A DNA stretch of 51,478 nt, from assembly GCA_017642335.1 (NCBI GenBank), contig JAGCPF010000012.1, forward strand, positions 1-51,478, in the 5' to 3' direction. Positions 7,700 through 15,428 of this stretch are shown here, in pieces; positions within the stretch are counted from its first letter, which is position 1; each line of letters begins with the position of its first letter. The notes beneath the pieces were generated by a model, which had not been told where the DNA came from, did no database searches, and saw only the letters and a list, made by a program, of their open reading frames with translations. The translations under genes and the position numbers were made by a program. Source of the stretch: Fibrobacter sp. Lineage in GTDB: Bacteria > Fibrobacterota > Fibrobacteria > Fibrobacterales > Fibrobacteraceae.

Positions 7700-8779
7700 A
7701 TGTTCGAAAAGATAAAGACAATTCTCTTCGCACAGAAGTCAATAGAAGGGGTGCTCTTTTGGGGCGTTCTCTTCTTTGTCACGCTGGCAGCCATCCTTTC
7801 GGCCCTTTTCACGGCGACAGAGGAAATGGACTCGTACGCAACCTACTTCAGCATTCTCTGCGTACTCTTTTTCATCATCATCGGCATATTCGCAAAAATT
7901 TCGCACCGGTATTCCATCTGCTATTTCGCATTGTGTCTTGCAACAAACGTCGTGTTGCTTCCCTTGCTTTTCTTCTTCTGCGGAGGATTCAACTCCGGAA
8001 TGGTCATCTACTGCCTATCCGGTATTTTTATCGCGTCGTTGCACAACCGGAGAAAATCGCAGGTTTTTCTTGTACTTATTTCTCTAATCGTTTTTGAGTT
8101 GGCGTTTGCACTCGCATATCTGCATCCAGAGCTCATCTCTAGCGTTTCGTACAAGGTGACCGTCACCGACATCATGGTCTCGTTCATGCTGATGACCGTC
8201 ACCATCTATGCCGTATCGACCTACCTGCTTCACGTCTACCAGTCTGAACGCGACAAGAGGGAACAGCTCATCCAAAAATTGGAGTTCATCTCCAAGCACG
8301 ATCCCTTGACGGGCATCTACAACCGCAGGCATTTCATCAAAAGGTTGGGCGAGCACATCTGGCCGAACCGTGTCGGCTATTTCATCCTGATGTACGACAT
8401 CGACAATTTCAAGGCCATCAACGACAACTACGGGCATCCCTTCGGCGACATGATCCTATGCGACATCGCCAACCTCGCAAAGTCCTTTACCAACAATTCC
8501 CGCGACGAAATGGCCATTCGATACGGCGGAGACGAGTTCATCCAGGTGTTCCAAGCCGAGAACATGGACTCTGCCTTGGCAAGGGCCAACACTCTTAGAG
8601 AATCCATTGCCAAGTTGACTTTCATAAAGCACCCCGAAATAAGCATTACCGTCAGCGGGGGAATCGTCGAATGCGCCGACGACAAGTTCACCCACCAGAA
8701 CAAGATGCTCAGTTTCGTCGACGGTCTACTGTTCCTGGCAAAGCAACACGGACGGAACCAGGTTATCGCACGTCCCTAA
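7700..8779 (+). CDS. Membrane-bound diguanylate cyclase (GGDEF domain)
   Basis: 359 residues. Residues 15-180 form about six hydrophobic segments (a membrane sensor region of unknown ligand), followed by a short linker helix and a GGDEF domain (about 195-359) expected to make cyclic di-GMP from two GTP in the cytoplasm. The domain has the HDPLTGIYNRR entry motif (200-210), the metal-binding DIDNFK (233-238) and an intact GGDEF signature (276-280), so it should be catalytically active. The allosteric I-site RxxD, expected five residues before GGDEF, is absent: SRDE stands there. Product inhibition through that site is therefore not expected. The target pathway is unknown; no cyclic di-GMP receptor was recognised in the window. 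Confidence 0.9.
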   Translation: MFEKIKTILFAQKSIEGVLFWGVLFFVTLAAILSALFTATEEMDSYATYFSILCVLFFIIIGIFAKISHRYSICYFALCLATNVVLLPLLFFFCGGFNSGMVIYCLSGIFIASLHNRRKSQVFLVLISLIVFELAFALAYLHPELISSVSYKVTVTDIMVSFMLMTVTIYAVSTYLLHVYQSERDKREQLIQKLEFISKHDPLTGIYNRRHFIKRLGEHIWPNRVGYFILMYDIDNFKAINDNYGHPFGDMILCDIANLAKSFTNNSRDEMAIRYGGDEFIQVFQAENMDSALARANTLRESIAKLTFIKHPEISITVSGGIVECADDKFTHQNKMLSFVDGLLFLAKQHGRNQVIARP

Positions 8780-8797
8780 TTTTCTAAATTGCGACAC

Positions 8798-9631
8798 ATG
8801 ATTCACGAAATCGCTCCACATAAACTGCATAACGCATTCCGCACACAGGACCCCACGCCCTACGATTATTTCATCCGTATCCGCGACAACAAGATCCTCC
8901 TGAAAAAGACCGCGAGCAACTACACAATCCCGCGAATCAAGGATTTCCCGGATCTTCCCTGCCATTACCTGATTGCGATAGACGGATGTGCATACTTCCT
9001 GGACGATTCCGAAGACAACGCGCCCATTTCCGGCAGCTACGAATTTGTACCGAACCGCATTCTCCGCACACTCGGCGACCGGCTTGAACGCCTCGGCGGT
9101 TCCGTCGCATTTCACATTGCGCACTGGGAATCGCTGAACAAGTTTTGCGGACACTGCGGACATGCCATGGAACGGAGTAAAAAAGAACGCGCCATGGTCT
9201 GCCCCCATTGCAACAACACCGTCTACCCGAGAATCTCGCCCGTCGTGATTGTCGCCGTGCACAATGCAGACAAACTCCTCATGGCAAGGAACCTGGACCA
9301 TCCCGACAAAAGTAGGCTGTTCCTGATTTCCGGATTCGTCGAAATTGGAGAATCCTTGGAGCAGGCAGTCCACCGCGAAGTCATGGAAGAGGCGGGAATC
9401 AATATAAAGAACGTCAAGTATTTCGGCAGCCAGCCGTGGCCGTTCAGCGACTCGCTAATCGCCGGATTCACTGCGGAACTTGATGGCGACGAGGCCCTCA
9501 AGATACAGGAAAGCGAAATCGAGATTGCAACCTGGGTGCGACGGGAGGACATTCCGGAATACGATACCAGCGTAAGCATCAGCAGTTGCTTGATAGAGGA
9601 TTTTCGCAACAAAAGAAAAGACCCGGCATAA
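8798..9631 (+). CDS. nudC: NAD(+) diphosphatase NudC (Nudix hydrolase)
   Basis: 277 residues. It hydrolyses NADH/NAD to NMN and AMP, and the family also removes NAD caps from RNA. A zinc ribbon is present (Cys117, Cys120, Cys135, Cys138), then a complete Nudix box GFVEIGESLEQAVHREVMEE beginning at residue 179. The NudC-specific SQPWPF motif follows at 211-216 and distinguishes it from other Nudix enzymes. The ATG at 8798 was chosen over an in-frame TTG three codons upstream. No Shine-Dalgarno sequence is seen; TAAATT (8785-8790) ends seven bases before the ATG. The last codons form part of the hairpin that terminates the convergent tRNA gene. Confidence 0.93.
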   Translation: MIHEIAPHKLHNAFRTQDPTPYDYFIRIRDNKILLKKTASNYTIPRIKDFPDLPCHYLIAIDGCAYFLDDSEDNAPISGSYEFVPNRILRTLGDRLERLGGSVAFHIAHWESLNKFCGHCGHAMERSKKERAMVCPHCNNTVYPRISPVVIVAVHNADKLLMARNLDHPDKSRLFLISGFVEIGESLEQAVHREVMEEAGINIKNVKYFGSQPWPFSDSLIAGFTAELDGDEALKIQESEIEIATWVRREDIPEYDTSVSISSCLIEDFRNKRKDPA

Positions 9632-9646
9632 AACCGAGTCCTTTCT
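9611..9646. terminator. Bidirectional terminator between nudC and tRNA-Gly
   Basis: GACCCGG (9620-9626) pairs with CCGAGTC (9634-9640) around a seven-base loop. On the minus strand TTTTCTTTT follows (tRNA terminator); on the plus strand CTTTCTT follows (nudC). The left arm lies in the final codons of nudC. Confidence 0.75.
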
Positions 9647-9650
9647 TGAG

Positions 9651-9723
9651 AGCGGGAAAAGGGTTTCGAACCCTCGACATCGACCTTGGGAAGGTCGCGC
9701 TCTACCAACTGAGCTACTCCCGC
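9651..9723 (-). tRNA. tRNA-Gly (anticodon CCC)
   Basis: A complete cloverleaf reads on the minus strand. Acceptor stem GCGGGAG pairs with TTCCCGC (one G-U). The D arm contains AGTTGGTA, the anticodon stem CGACC/GGTCG closes loop TTCCCAA with anticodon CCC at 9690-9688, and the T arm has TTCGAAA. The discriminator is T, as expected for bacterial glycine tRNAs. CCA is not encoded (TCTC follows), so it must be added enzymatically. The tRNA reads GGG codons. Confidence 0.95.
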
Positions 9724-9733
9724 GAGCACTTCA

Positions 9734-9762
9734 AATGTAATAAAAGCGTAGCGTATTGTAAA
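9734..9762 (-). promoter_or_regulatory. Promoter of tRNA-Gly
   Basis: TTTACA (9762-9757), a 17-base spacer and TACATT (9739-9734) lie ten bases upstream of the tRNA 5' end. This is a good internal calibration that TACATT works as a -10 box in this organism. Confidence 0.7.
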
Positions 9763-9785
9763 GGGATTTTTCTATCATTTCGCCC

Positions 9786-10325
9786 ATGAACAAGTTTCTC
9801 GTATTCACCCTCGCATTAGCCATACTCGTCCCGGCAAGCAAGTCCTTCGCCGAAGAAAAATCGCTCTGGCAAAAGTTTGTCGACTTCTTCAATCCGTCAC
9901 CGACACTAGAAGGAGAAGGCCCTCTCTACGACGAACTCAAGGAACTGGATCAAAAGATCAGCAGAACCGAAGGCAAGTATTCCAGGGAACGCAGACCCGG
10001 TAACAAAACACGCCTAAAGAAGGAACTCGAAGACCTTCGCAAACAACGCGACAATCTTGTCGAAAGAATCAAAGCCGGCGAAGGACAGGCGGAAAATCCT
10101 AAGTCGTCCGCAGCAATGTCGTCTGCGAAATCATCCGCATCATCGTCGTCAAGTTCAACCAAGAGCGCCCCGGCATCATCCGCACAAGTAGCTGCAGAAG
10201 CCTGCGTTCACGATACCGTTTTCGTCAAGGACACGGTTATCATCCACGACACCCTGTACGTCATCGTAGCCGACAAACCCGCAGCGCCGCCTGCGGATAC
10301 TACCCAGGCACCAGATAAAAATTAG
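9786..10325 (+). CDS. Small exported coiled-coil protein, unknown
   Basis: 179 residues. A cleavable signal peptide (MNKFLVFTLALAILVPASKSFA) is followed by a charged region predicted to form a coiled coil (about 45-95, ELKELDQKISRTEGKY onward). Then come a Ser/Ala-rich linker (about 100-135) and a tail with the repeated motif HDTVFVKDTVIIHDTLYV, ending Pro/Ala-rich. It is probably periplasmic or cell-surface. No family was recognised. The ATG has no Shine-Dalgarno sequence; TATCAT at 9773-9778 ends seven bases before it. The 3' end overlaps the convergent HAD gene by 26 bases. Confidence 0.75.
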   Translation: MNKFLVFTLALAILVPASKSFAEEKSLWQKFVDFFNPSPTLEGEGPLYDELKELDQKISRTEGKYSRERRPGNKTRLKKELEDLRKQRDNLVERIKAGEGQAENPKSSAAMSSAKSSASSSSSSTKSAPASSAQVAAEACVHDTVFVKDTVIIHDTLYVIVADKPAAPPADTTQAPDKN

Positions 10326-11214
10326 GACGGATTTGCAGCAGGGCCTCGTCGCTTTCCAGGTCCTGTTCCGGAACATTTCTTCCGACAACAAGTGCGCTGT
10401 CGAAGCCGGCAACATATGCGCCGAACACGTCCGTTCCGATTGTATCGCCAATCATCAGCACTCGCGCTTCCGGCGAAAGCGTTTCGCGGACACGTTCCCA
10501 AATCGCAGGAAACGGTTTTCCAAAGTACAATGTCTTTGCACCCGACAACAACCTAAGCCGCTCCGACAAATCTCCGGACACCGGAGAGCGCGTACCGTCA
10601 ATATTCGGAGCCCAAGCATCGGGATTCAGAACAAGCAAAAGGCCGCGATCCTGCGACAAGATTCTTACCGCATGTTCAAACATTTCAGGTGTCGCAGTCG
10701 AAGAGGAAACAGCCACGACAGGCTCAACAGGATGTTCTACAGCCTTTATACCGCAAGTGCCAAGCACGTTCTTCCCCGTCTCGCGGCCAATATAGAACAC
10801 CTCATCCAAGTTCCATTCTCCACGTTTCCGAATGTCGGCAACCGTTGCGGCAAGCAAGCTTCCCGACGAAATCGTTTCCTCTGCGGTAAAACAAAAGCCG
10901 CGGTCGGCTGCATCCTGGGCAAGCGCGGCGTCCAAATTCGAGGCGGCGTTCGTCACGAGACGAAGTTCCTTCCCGGCCTTGCGTAGAGCAGAGAACCATT
11001 CCAAAGCCCCCGAATAGACAAACTGTCCGCAATTGTACAAGGTTCCGTAGCCATCAAAACAGAAGGCATCGTAAACATCAATTATTTCAGACAAAGTAAC
11101 TATTCGAGGAGTATGCGAATTAATTTGGTTGGACTTCGGACCGAGGTCCAACCCAATCGCATCGCAAATCAGCTTTTGGTAGCGCAGATATATTTGAGAT
11201 TCAAGCCGGTCCAT
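10300..11214 (-). CDS. HAD-superfamily (NagD-like, subclass IIA) protein with altered motif I
   Basis: 304 residues. Motif I is FDGYGTLY (Asp54, Tyr56), then LVTNAAS as motif II, GKPFPAIW around motif III and VLMIGDTIGTDVFGA as motif IV. The order and spacing fit HAD-IIA phosphatases of the NagD/4-nitrophenylphosphatase type. The second motif I aspartate, the usual acid/base of phosphatases, is Tyr56, as in the DxYGT motif of L-2-haloacid dehalogenases. It may therefore be a dehalogenase-like or weak phosphatase variant. Its ATG overlaps the stop of the preceding gene (TGATG), so translation is coupled. The C-terminus overlaps the convergent gene by 26 bases. Confidence 0.85.
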   Translation of the reverse strand: MDRLESQIYLRYQKLICDAIGLDLGPKSNQINSHTPRIVTLSEIIDVYDAFCFDGYGTLYNCGQFVYSGALEWFSALRKAGKELRLVTNAASNLDAALAQDAADRGFCFTAEETISSGSLLAATVADIRKRGEWNLDEVFYIGRETGKNVLGTCGIKAVEHPVEPVVAVSSSTATPEMFEHAVRILSQDRGLLLVLNPDAWAPNIDGTRSPVSGDLSERLRLLSGAKTLYFGKPFPAIWERVRETLSPEARVLMIGDTIGTDVFGAYVAGFDSALVVGRNVPEQDLESDEALLQIRPNFYLVPG

Positions 11215-12479
11215 CAGCGACGGAGGACCCCGAACACCTGTGTAGTGATGCCTTCATTTTCGCTATAGTACACAGTCTTACCATCATACTTAATCAACAC
11301 GGCAATGTTTGCCAAGTAAGCACCGCTACCGACACGACGATGATTAGCATCCATCAAGTTCCAACGGAGGAACAGTTTCTTAGCGGACTTTTCGAAGCGC
11401 TTGTCATTACCCTTAATATTGTATTTCGTATTGGCAACAAACGCACCAAGGTTTGTATAGATTCGCAAGTTGAAATGAACGTTCACCTTGGATGCATCAA
11501 ACTCATCCTGAGCGCGCATCTTCAAAATTTCGCGAACAGAAGATTCAAAGTCAGAGCCGAGCACATCCACGGCGAAACCCCAAGCCGTATCGTTGGGAAG
11601 CTTAGCATCCACGTTCTCGAAAGTAAGCTGGAATATCGGGCCATCCAAGCTTTCCTGTTCAGTCGTCCTCACGAGGTTCTGCTTGTAAAGTTCAAACGGG
11701 AAATAACCATCCAAAGAGCGGAACTGCGACTTCTTAGAAACAACGTTGCCGCTGGAATCCTTCAAGCAAGAATAAACAATCCTGACGGAATCCTTTACCG
11801 TCAGGCGTTCCTTTGAAGTCAAGGCTTCATCGAAAATGAGCGTGGCCCCGTTATTGAAAACATTCCATTCCAGAGCAGACGAAACCAACGGATGCACAGA
11901 GGAATCCTTGGCAGACCAGTACTCCAGGTATTCATCACAACTGTGAGATGTTTTCACCTTCTCGGAGAAAGAAATCTTCAGCGAATCGACTCCGCTACTG
12001 CGATGCGACTTCAACTGGCACGACACGATGGAGGGAGCCATTCCATCTTTCATGTTCAGCGTGTACACACTTCCGTCGGAAAGGTACAACATGCAGGCGC
12101 CATACGGAGCAATAAAGAAATCAGGAGTGGCAAGCGCGGTCAACCGGTAAAAGCCGCTCTGCCGGTCAGAAAGGTCAATGATGATCCTGCGGTTACTCAC
12201 CGTATCCAGAATGAAATCCTTCTTTGGAACAACAATGCGGAGAGCGTGTCCCAACGAGTCAACCCAGTTCACAGCAAGGCTGTCCATTTTCGCATCGATA
12301 TAGTCCTGGGAGATGACGCCAAGGAAACGAATCTGCAGATGGTCCATCCGACCATCCTCGTCCTCATCTACAAAAAAGTTTTGTTGGCTAGACGGCGGGA
12401 CAGGGTCCTGGACAAAAGCCCAAACCCCGGTCGCAAGCAAGAACATTGCGATAGTCAATATGTGCAAGGACCTAACCAT
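11214..12479 (-). CDS. Exported protein of unknown function
   Basis: 421 residues from ATG 12479, which follows GAGAGGAATTATAC; an extra 15-residue in-frame extension lacks a signal-peptide start. An N-terminal signal peptide (MVRSLHILTIAMFLLATGVWAF) is followed by a calcium-site-like acidic loop, DEDEDGRMDHLQIRF. The rest is rich in beta-strand and Ser/Asp patterns and ends with a segment resembling the Ig-like C-terminal strands of surface proteins (LFLRWNLMDANHRRVGSGAYLANIAV). The acidic loop plus beta domains suggest an exported calcium-stabilised protein. No enzyme motif was recognised. It is coupled to the HAD gene by a TGATG overlap and lies 37 bases after the preceding gene. Confidence 0.75.
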   Translation of the reverse strand: MVRSLHILTIAMFLLATGVWAFVQDPVPPSSQQNFFVDEDEDGRMDHLQIRFLGVISQDYIDAKMDSLAVNWVDSLGHALRIVVPKKDFILDTVSNRRIIIDLSDRQSGFYRLTALATPDFFIAPYGACMLYLSDGSVYTLNMKDGMAPSIVSCQLKSHRSSGVDSLKISFSEKVKTSHSCDEYLEYWSAKDSSVHPLVSSALEWNVFNNGATLIFDEALTSKERLTVKDSVRIVYSCLKDSSGNVVSKKSQFRSLDGYFPFELYKQNLVRTTEQESLDGPIFQLTFENVDAKLPNDTAWGFAVDVLGSDFESSVREILKMRAQDEFDASKVNVHFNLRIYTNLGAFVANTKYNIKGNDKRFEKSAKKLFLRWNLMDANHRRVGSGAYLANIAVLIKYDGKTVYYSENEGITTQVFGVLRR

Positions 12480-12516
12480 GTATAATTCCTCTCTACTGAC
12501 CTCCCTGTATATAAAT

Positions 12517-13176
12517 CTATACACTTTTTAGGATTCCGTAATCACGTCCTTCGACAGGAATCACTAATTGGAGCCTCGAAAGGGTCTTAATATACTTGTC
12601 AAAGACCGTTTTGAAGTCCTCACCGAGCTCTTCTTCCTGGTCATTGGCCAAATTATAGGATACATAGCTCCCATCCGGGAAGATCGAGATGCAGCAATCC
12701 CACGTGATGTCCCCCTCCAAAACCTCCTGGTCATCGTCCCGATCCTGACTTTCGAGCATGAGCATCGGGCAGGGTGCGGCGATGGGTTCGGCATGGCCGT
12801 TTTCATAGATAAAGTAATTTCTGCTGATCAATTCATGTTCCAGGGCCATCGTACTCGGGGTCCGTTCGAACTCGTTACGCAGGCGACGGATGTTTCCCAA
12901 ATCATCCTCGTAAGGGTCCTGGAAATCGTCGGGCAAAACAATCTGGTAGTAGTCAAACTGCTTGCCGCTTTTCTCGAACGTTTCCACCCATTCCCTGGGC
13001 GGCTCCGGACGCATGGTCAGAAAATCCTCGAAGGAATCAAGGATGTCAAACAACCTAGAAGTCCAAGGTTCGTTCTTGCGCTGCTGGATCAGCTCGAAAA
13101 AGTTTTTCAGGCGTTCTTCGCCCGGAACGACGGAAAGATCTTCCCCCGGCACTCCACTCATGTCAAATTCTGTCAT
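12517..13176 (-). CDS. Conserved-looking cytoplasmic protein, unknown
   Basis: 219 residues from ATG 13176, which follows TAGGAATAAGAAA; nine extra upstream codons are rejected. It has no signal peptide or membrane segment and is acidic (repeated ED/DD runs). FPDGSYVSYNLANDQEEELGEDF and CCISIFPD suggest a small alpha/beta domain. No family was recognised. It sits between aspartoacylase (45 bases upstream) and the exported protein (37 bases downstream), all leftward, so it may be co-transcribed with them. Confidence 0.7.
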   Translation of the reverse strand: MTEFDMSGVPGEDLSVVPGEERLKNFFELIQQRKNEPWTSRLFDILDSFEDFLTMRPEPPREWVETFEKSGKQFDYYQIVLPDDFQDPYEDDLGNIRRLRNEFERTPSTMALEHELISRNYFIYENGHAEPIAAPCPMLMLESQDRDDDQEVLEGDITWDCCISIFPDGSYVSYNLANDQEEELGEDFKTVFDKYIKTLSRLQLVIPVEGRDYGILKSV

Positions 13177-13208
13177 TTTCTTATTCCTAATAACAAAACA
13201 CAAACCAC

Positions 13209-13223
13209 AGCGCCAACGGCGCT
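13209..13223. repeat. Short hairpin at the aspartoacylase stop codon
   Basis: AGCGCC-AAC-GGCGCT is a perfect six-bp stem with a three-base loop overlapping the stop codon. No T-tract follows, so it may be an mRNA-stability or processing element rather than a terminator. The three-base loop resembles the small hairpins in the heptad-bounded islands. Confidence 0.4.
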
Positions 13224-14133
13224 ACCACATTTCCACGGTCTTTACGGTCAGGCTCATCGCAATGTCCTTCTCGTAATACGCGGGTTCATTAATAAAGATA
13301 GGCCACACGCTCTCGCGACCATCCGCCTCGCCTTCGTACAAGATATCCTTCCCGTCAAAAGTGCGGAACAGTTTGTCGCCCTTTTTGAGTTCGCCAAAGT
13401 CACTGCCCAGCAAATCCGGGTGAATCATCGCCTCGATAGGGGCTCCCGCCCACGCCTTCGGGTAACCGAGATCGCGCAACTGCGTGTAGACTTCCACTTG
13501 GATAGGAGAGCGCTTCTGGAGTTCCCCGCGGTTCCATTCATCAGCAAGTTCCAGGTAACGTTTCACCAGTTTTTCTGCCTGTTCGAACAGGCGGGCATCC
13601 AGCGTGCCGTGCTGCTGCGGGCCGATTTCAATGCACACGTCCGCCTTCGCAACCGTGCCAAAGTAGGGCGACGCACTGCGCTCCTCCGGCTGGTAATAAA
13701 TGCGGGCATCGTCAAATTCTTGCGTGAGCACTGCCGAAGCCTTCATCGTGAACGGGTCTCGCGCCGAAAGAATCAGGCACAGTCCCATGTTCGAACCCGT
13801 ATTGTGAACGTCGAGCAACAAGTCTGTCTTGGTATTCGCACCCTTCGGGCCATAAACGCGGTTCAGTTCATGCGCACGCCGGAACTCGTACTGCTGCGGT
13901 TCCGCATTCATATCAAGACTAATCTGCGAAAAAGAACGGTTCAAATCAAAGTCGCGATAACGCCGGTTGAGCCGCATGGCCTCCGGGTTCGCAAGCACCA
14001 GCGAAACTTCGGCGCTGGGGCAGCACGTGCTGTAGCATTCGGGGCACACCATCCACTTCTCGACCAAGCGAACACCCGTTCGCTCGTTCCCGTGCGTCCC
14101 GCCAGCAACGACTATTTTACGTATTTGACTCAT
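13222..14133 (-). CDS. Aspartoacylase (N-acetyl-aspartate deacetylase, AstE/AspA superfamily)
   Basis: 303 residues. It is predicted to be a zinc-dependent hydrolase releasing acetate from N-acetyl-L-aspartate or a related N-acyl amino acid. Zinc ligands are His14 and Glu17 in GGTHGNE and His110 in LLLDVHNTGSN; the catalytic glutamate is Glu169 in IEIGPQQHG. The substrate-binding segment LANPEAMRLNRRYRDFDLNRSF is typical of aspartoacylase rather than succinylglutamate desuccinylase. All catalytic residues are present. ATG 14133 has no Shine-Dalgarno sequence; TATAAT (14146-14141) ends seven bases upstream. It is probably the first gene of a four-gene leftward group. Confidence 0.9.
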   Translation of the reverse strand: MSQIRKIVVAGGTHGNERTGVRLVEKWMVCPECYSTCCPSAEVSLVLANPEAMRLNRRYRDFDLNRSFSQISLDMNAEPQQYEFRRAHELNRVYGPKGANTKTDLLLDVHNTGSNMGLCLILSARDPFTMKASAVLTQEFDDARIYYQPEERSASPYFGTVAKADVCIEIGPQQHGTLDARLFEQAEKLVKRYLELADEWNRGELQKRSPIQVEVYTQLRDLGYPKAWAGAPIEAMIHPDLLGSDFGELKKGDKLFRTFDGKDILYEGEADGRESVWPIFINEPAYYEKDIAMSLTVKTVEMW

Positions 14134-14140
14134 ATTTTAT

Positions 14141-14146
14141 ATTATA
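14141..14146 (-). promoter_or_regulatory. -10 box before aspartoacylase, leaderless geometry
   Basis: A perfect TATAAT on the minus strand ends seven bases before ATG 14133 and directly follows the terminator of lipoprotein module 2. There is no room for a normal untranslated leader. Confidence 0.45.
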
Positions 14147-14148
14147 GC

Positions 14149-14173
14149 AAAAAAGAGGCGATGACGCCCCTTT
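14149..14173 (-). terminator. Terminator of lipoprotein module 2
   Basis: On the minus strand AAAGGGGCG pairs with CGCCTCTTT (one mismatch) around TCAT, followed by a run of Ts. It lies 33 bases beyond the lipoprotein stop codon. Confidence 0.75.
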
Positions 14174-14205
14174 AAATTTTAAAAATTGTTTTTTTGAAGT
14201 CGTCT

Positions 14206-15417
14206 TTAATTTTCAATTAATTTTCCACTAAACCATTCGCCATAAGCCTCTACATCGCGATTATCCTCTCCGCATTTCCATGATTCACTCGTGAATGAGT
14301 TGTCAATAGTTTCTGGAGCCGTCAGATTAAACTCATTCTCGCAGTCCTCAATCAAAAAGGCCACAGAAAGTATCATACCAGTTACCCCACAAGCCCCACC
14401 CGGAGCCACAGACCGAAACACAGACGTAAATTCAATAGCATCGTCCGCAAAGCGACTCAAAACATGCCCTACGGGTTGGCCTCCATCATAATCGGAAATC
14501 ACAAAGTAACGACAATTCGCTCCTCTCGGGTGTTCGTCCATTATCTTTGCAGTCATCGGGAAACACATCCATATATCACTTGTATCCATTTGATATACAG
14601 GAGAATTTTTGGTCGGATGATCCGTTTTATTCATAAGGTTTTTGGAATAATTCGAGCATCCAAAGCCAGAATAACCATTATAAGCAATTACATGTTCGTC
14701 AAACGAGAGTTGTTCTGTATTCTCCGCGAACTGCAAAACATAGTTTTCTAGAGTCCGGTTGTAATTGACGGTTATTGCGGTATCGCGAACAGGCGTTATA
14801 ACAGAATCTTCTTCAATGAAAATTGAAGAACTTGAACCATTTAACTCTGTTGAAGGAGACGACATAGTTATCCAGTATATCCCTGAGGAACTTTGAGCGT
14901 TCCCCGTCATCACGTTACAACGTTCGCTGGCAATATGGACATACTCCGACACCAGCTTGTTTGCAGAATCACTCCCGACATGCTTCACGCGGCATGCGGC
15001 TTCAAAAGCATCATCCTTACAGCCATTACTTGGCGTATAGAATTCGCTATTAGGCACCTTGTCGCATTCGGCCTTGAATTCCGCAAATACCGAATCGCAC
15101 GAATTCACAAGCTTATTTCCGCTCATGGTGGAAACCTCACTGGAATTATAAATTTGCATCGTCATCGCAAGGGACGCGCTATCGGCAACGCATTCCACTC
15201 GCACTCCGTTACCATCGTCCGATACGGCCGATCTGCCGCCCTCAAATTTAGCGTACGAGGATTCATTCCATTCCGTACCAAAATTGAGCCATTCTCTCAC
15301 TTGCTTTTCCGAAGCGGCATTCTGGTCATCTATAGTACCCCCCGCAGCCTTGTCCGATTCGGAGCAAGCAACCAGTGCGGCAAACGTCGAGGCAAAAATA
15401 ATGATTTTCTTATTCAT
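14206..15417 (-). CDS. Fibrobacter-type lipoprotein of unknown function (module 2)
   Basis: 403 residues from ATG 15417, which follows AAGGAGCGTAACC; an upstream 45-residue extension runs into the previous gene and is rejected. The lipobox is LVAC (Cys18), followed by SESDKAAGG and short Ser-rich linkers. SCDSVFAEFKAEC matches the cysteine motif of the lipoprotein at 196-1608, indicating paralogy, although the C-terminal halves differ. Many cysteines occur in pairs (GGACGVTGM, FLIEDCENEF), suggesting disulfide-stabilised exported domains. The binding site overlaps the stop codon of the TIGR02147 gene (TAAGGAG), so translation is coupled. Function is unknown. Confidence 0.8.
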   Translation of the reverse strand: MNKKIIIFASTFAALVACSESDKAAGGTIDDQNAASEKQVREWLNFGTEWNESSYAKFEGGRSAVSDDGNGVRVECVADSASLAMTMQIYNSSEVSTMSGNKLVNSCDSVFAEFKAECDKVPNSEFYTPSNGCKDDAFEAACRVKHVGSDSANKLVSEYVHIASERCNVMTGNAQSSSGIYWITMSSPSTELNGSSSSIFIEEDSVITPVRDTAITVNYNRTLENYVLQFAENTEQLSFDEHVIAYNGYSGFGCSNYSKNLMNKTDHPTKNSPVYQMDTSDIWMCFPMTAKIMDEHPRGANCRYFVISDYDGGQPVGHVLSRFADDAIEFTSVFRSVAPGGACGVTGMILSVAFLIEDCENEFNLTAPETIDNSFTSESWKCGEDNRDVEAYGEWFSGKLIEN

Positions 15418-15428
15418 GGTTACGCTCC

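Noticed and set aside
8789..8797. TTG start for nudC
   Set aside because: An ATG three codons downstream is available and lies at the typical distance from the TAAATT box; nothing supports the TTG.
12568..14175. A 535-codon open frame antisense to aspartoacylase and the next unknown gene
   Set aside because: The minus-strand genes have clear family motifs and binding sites; the antisense product shows no domain.
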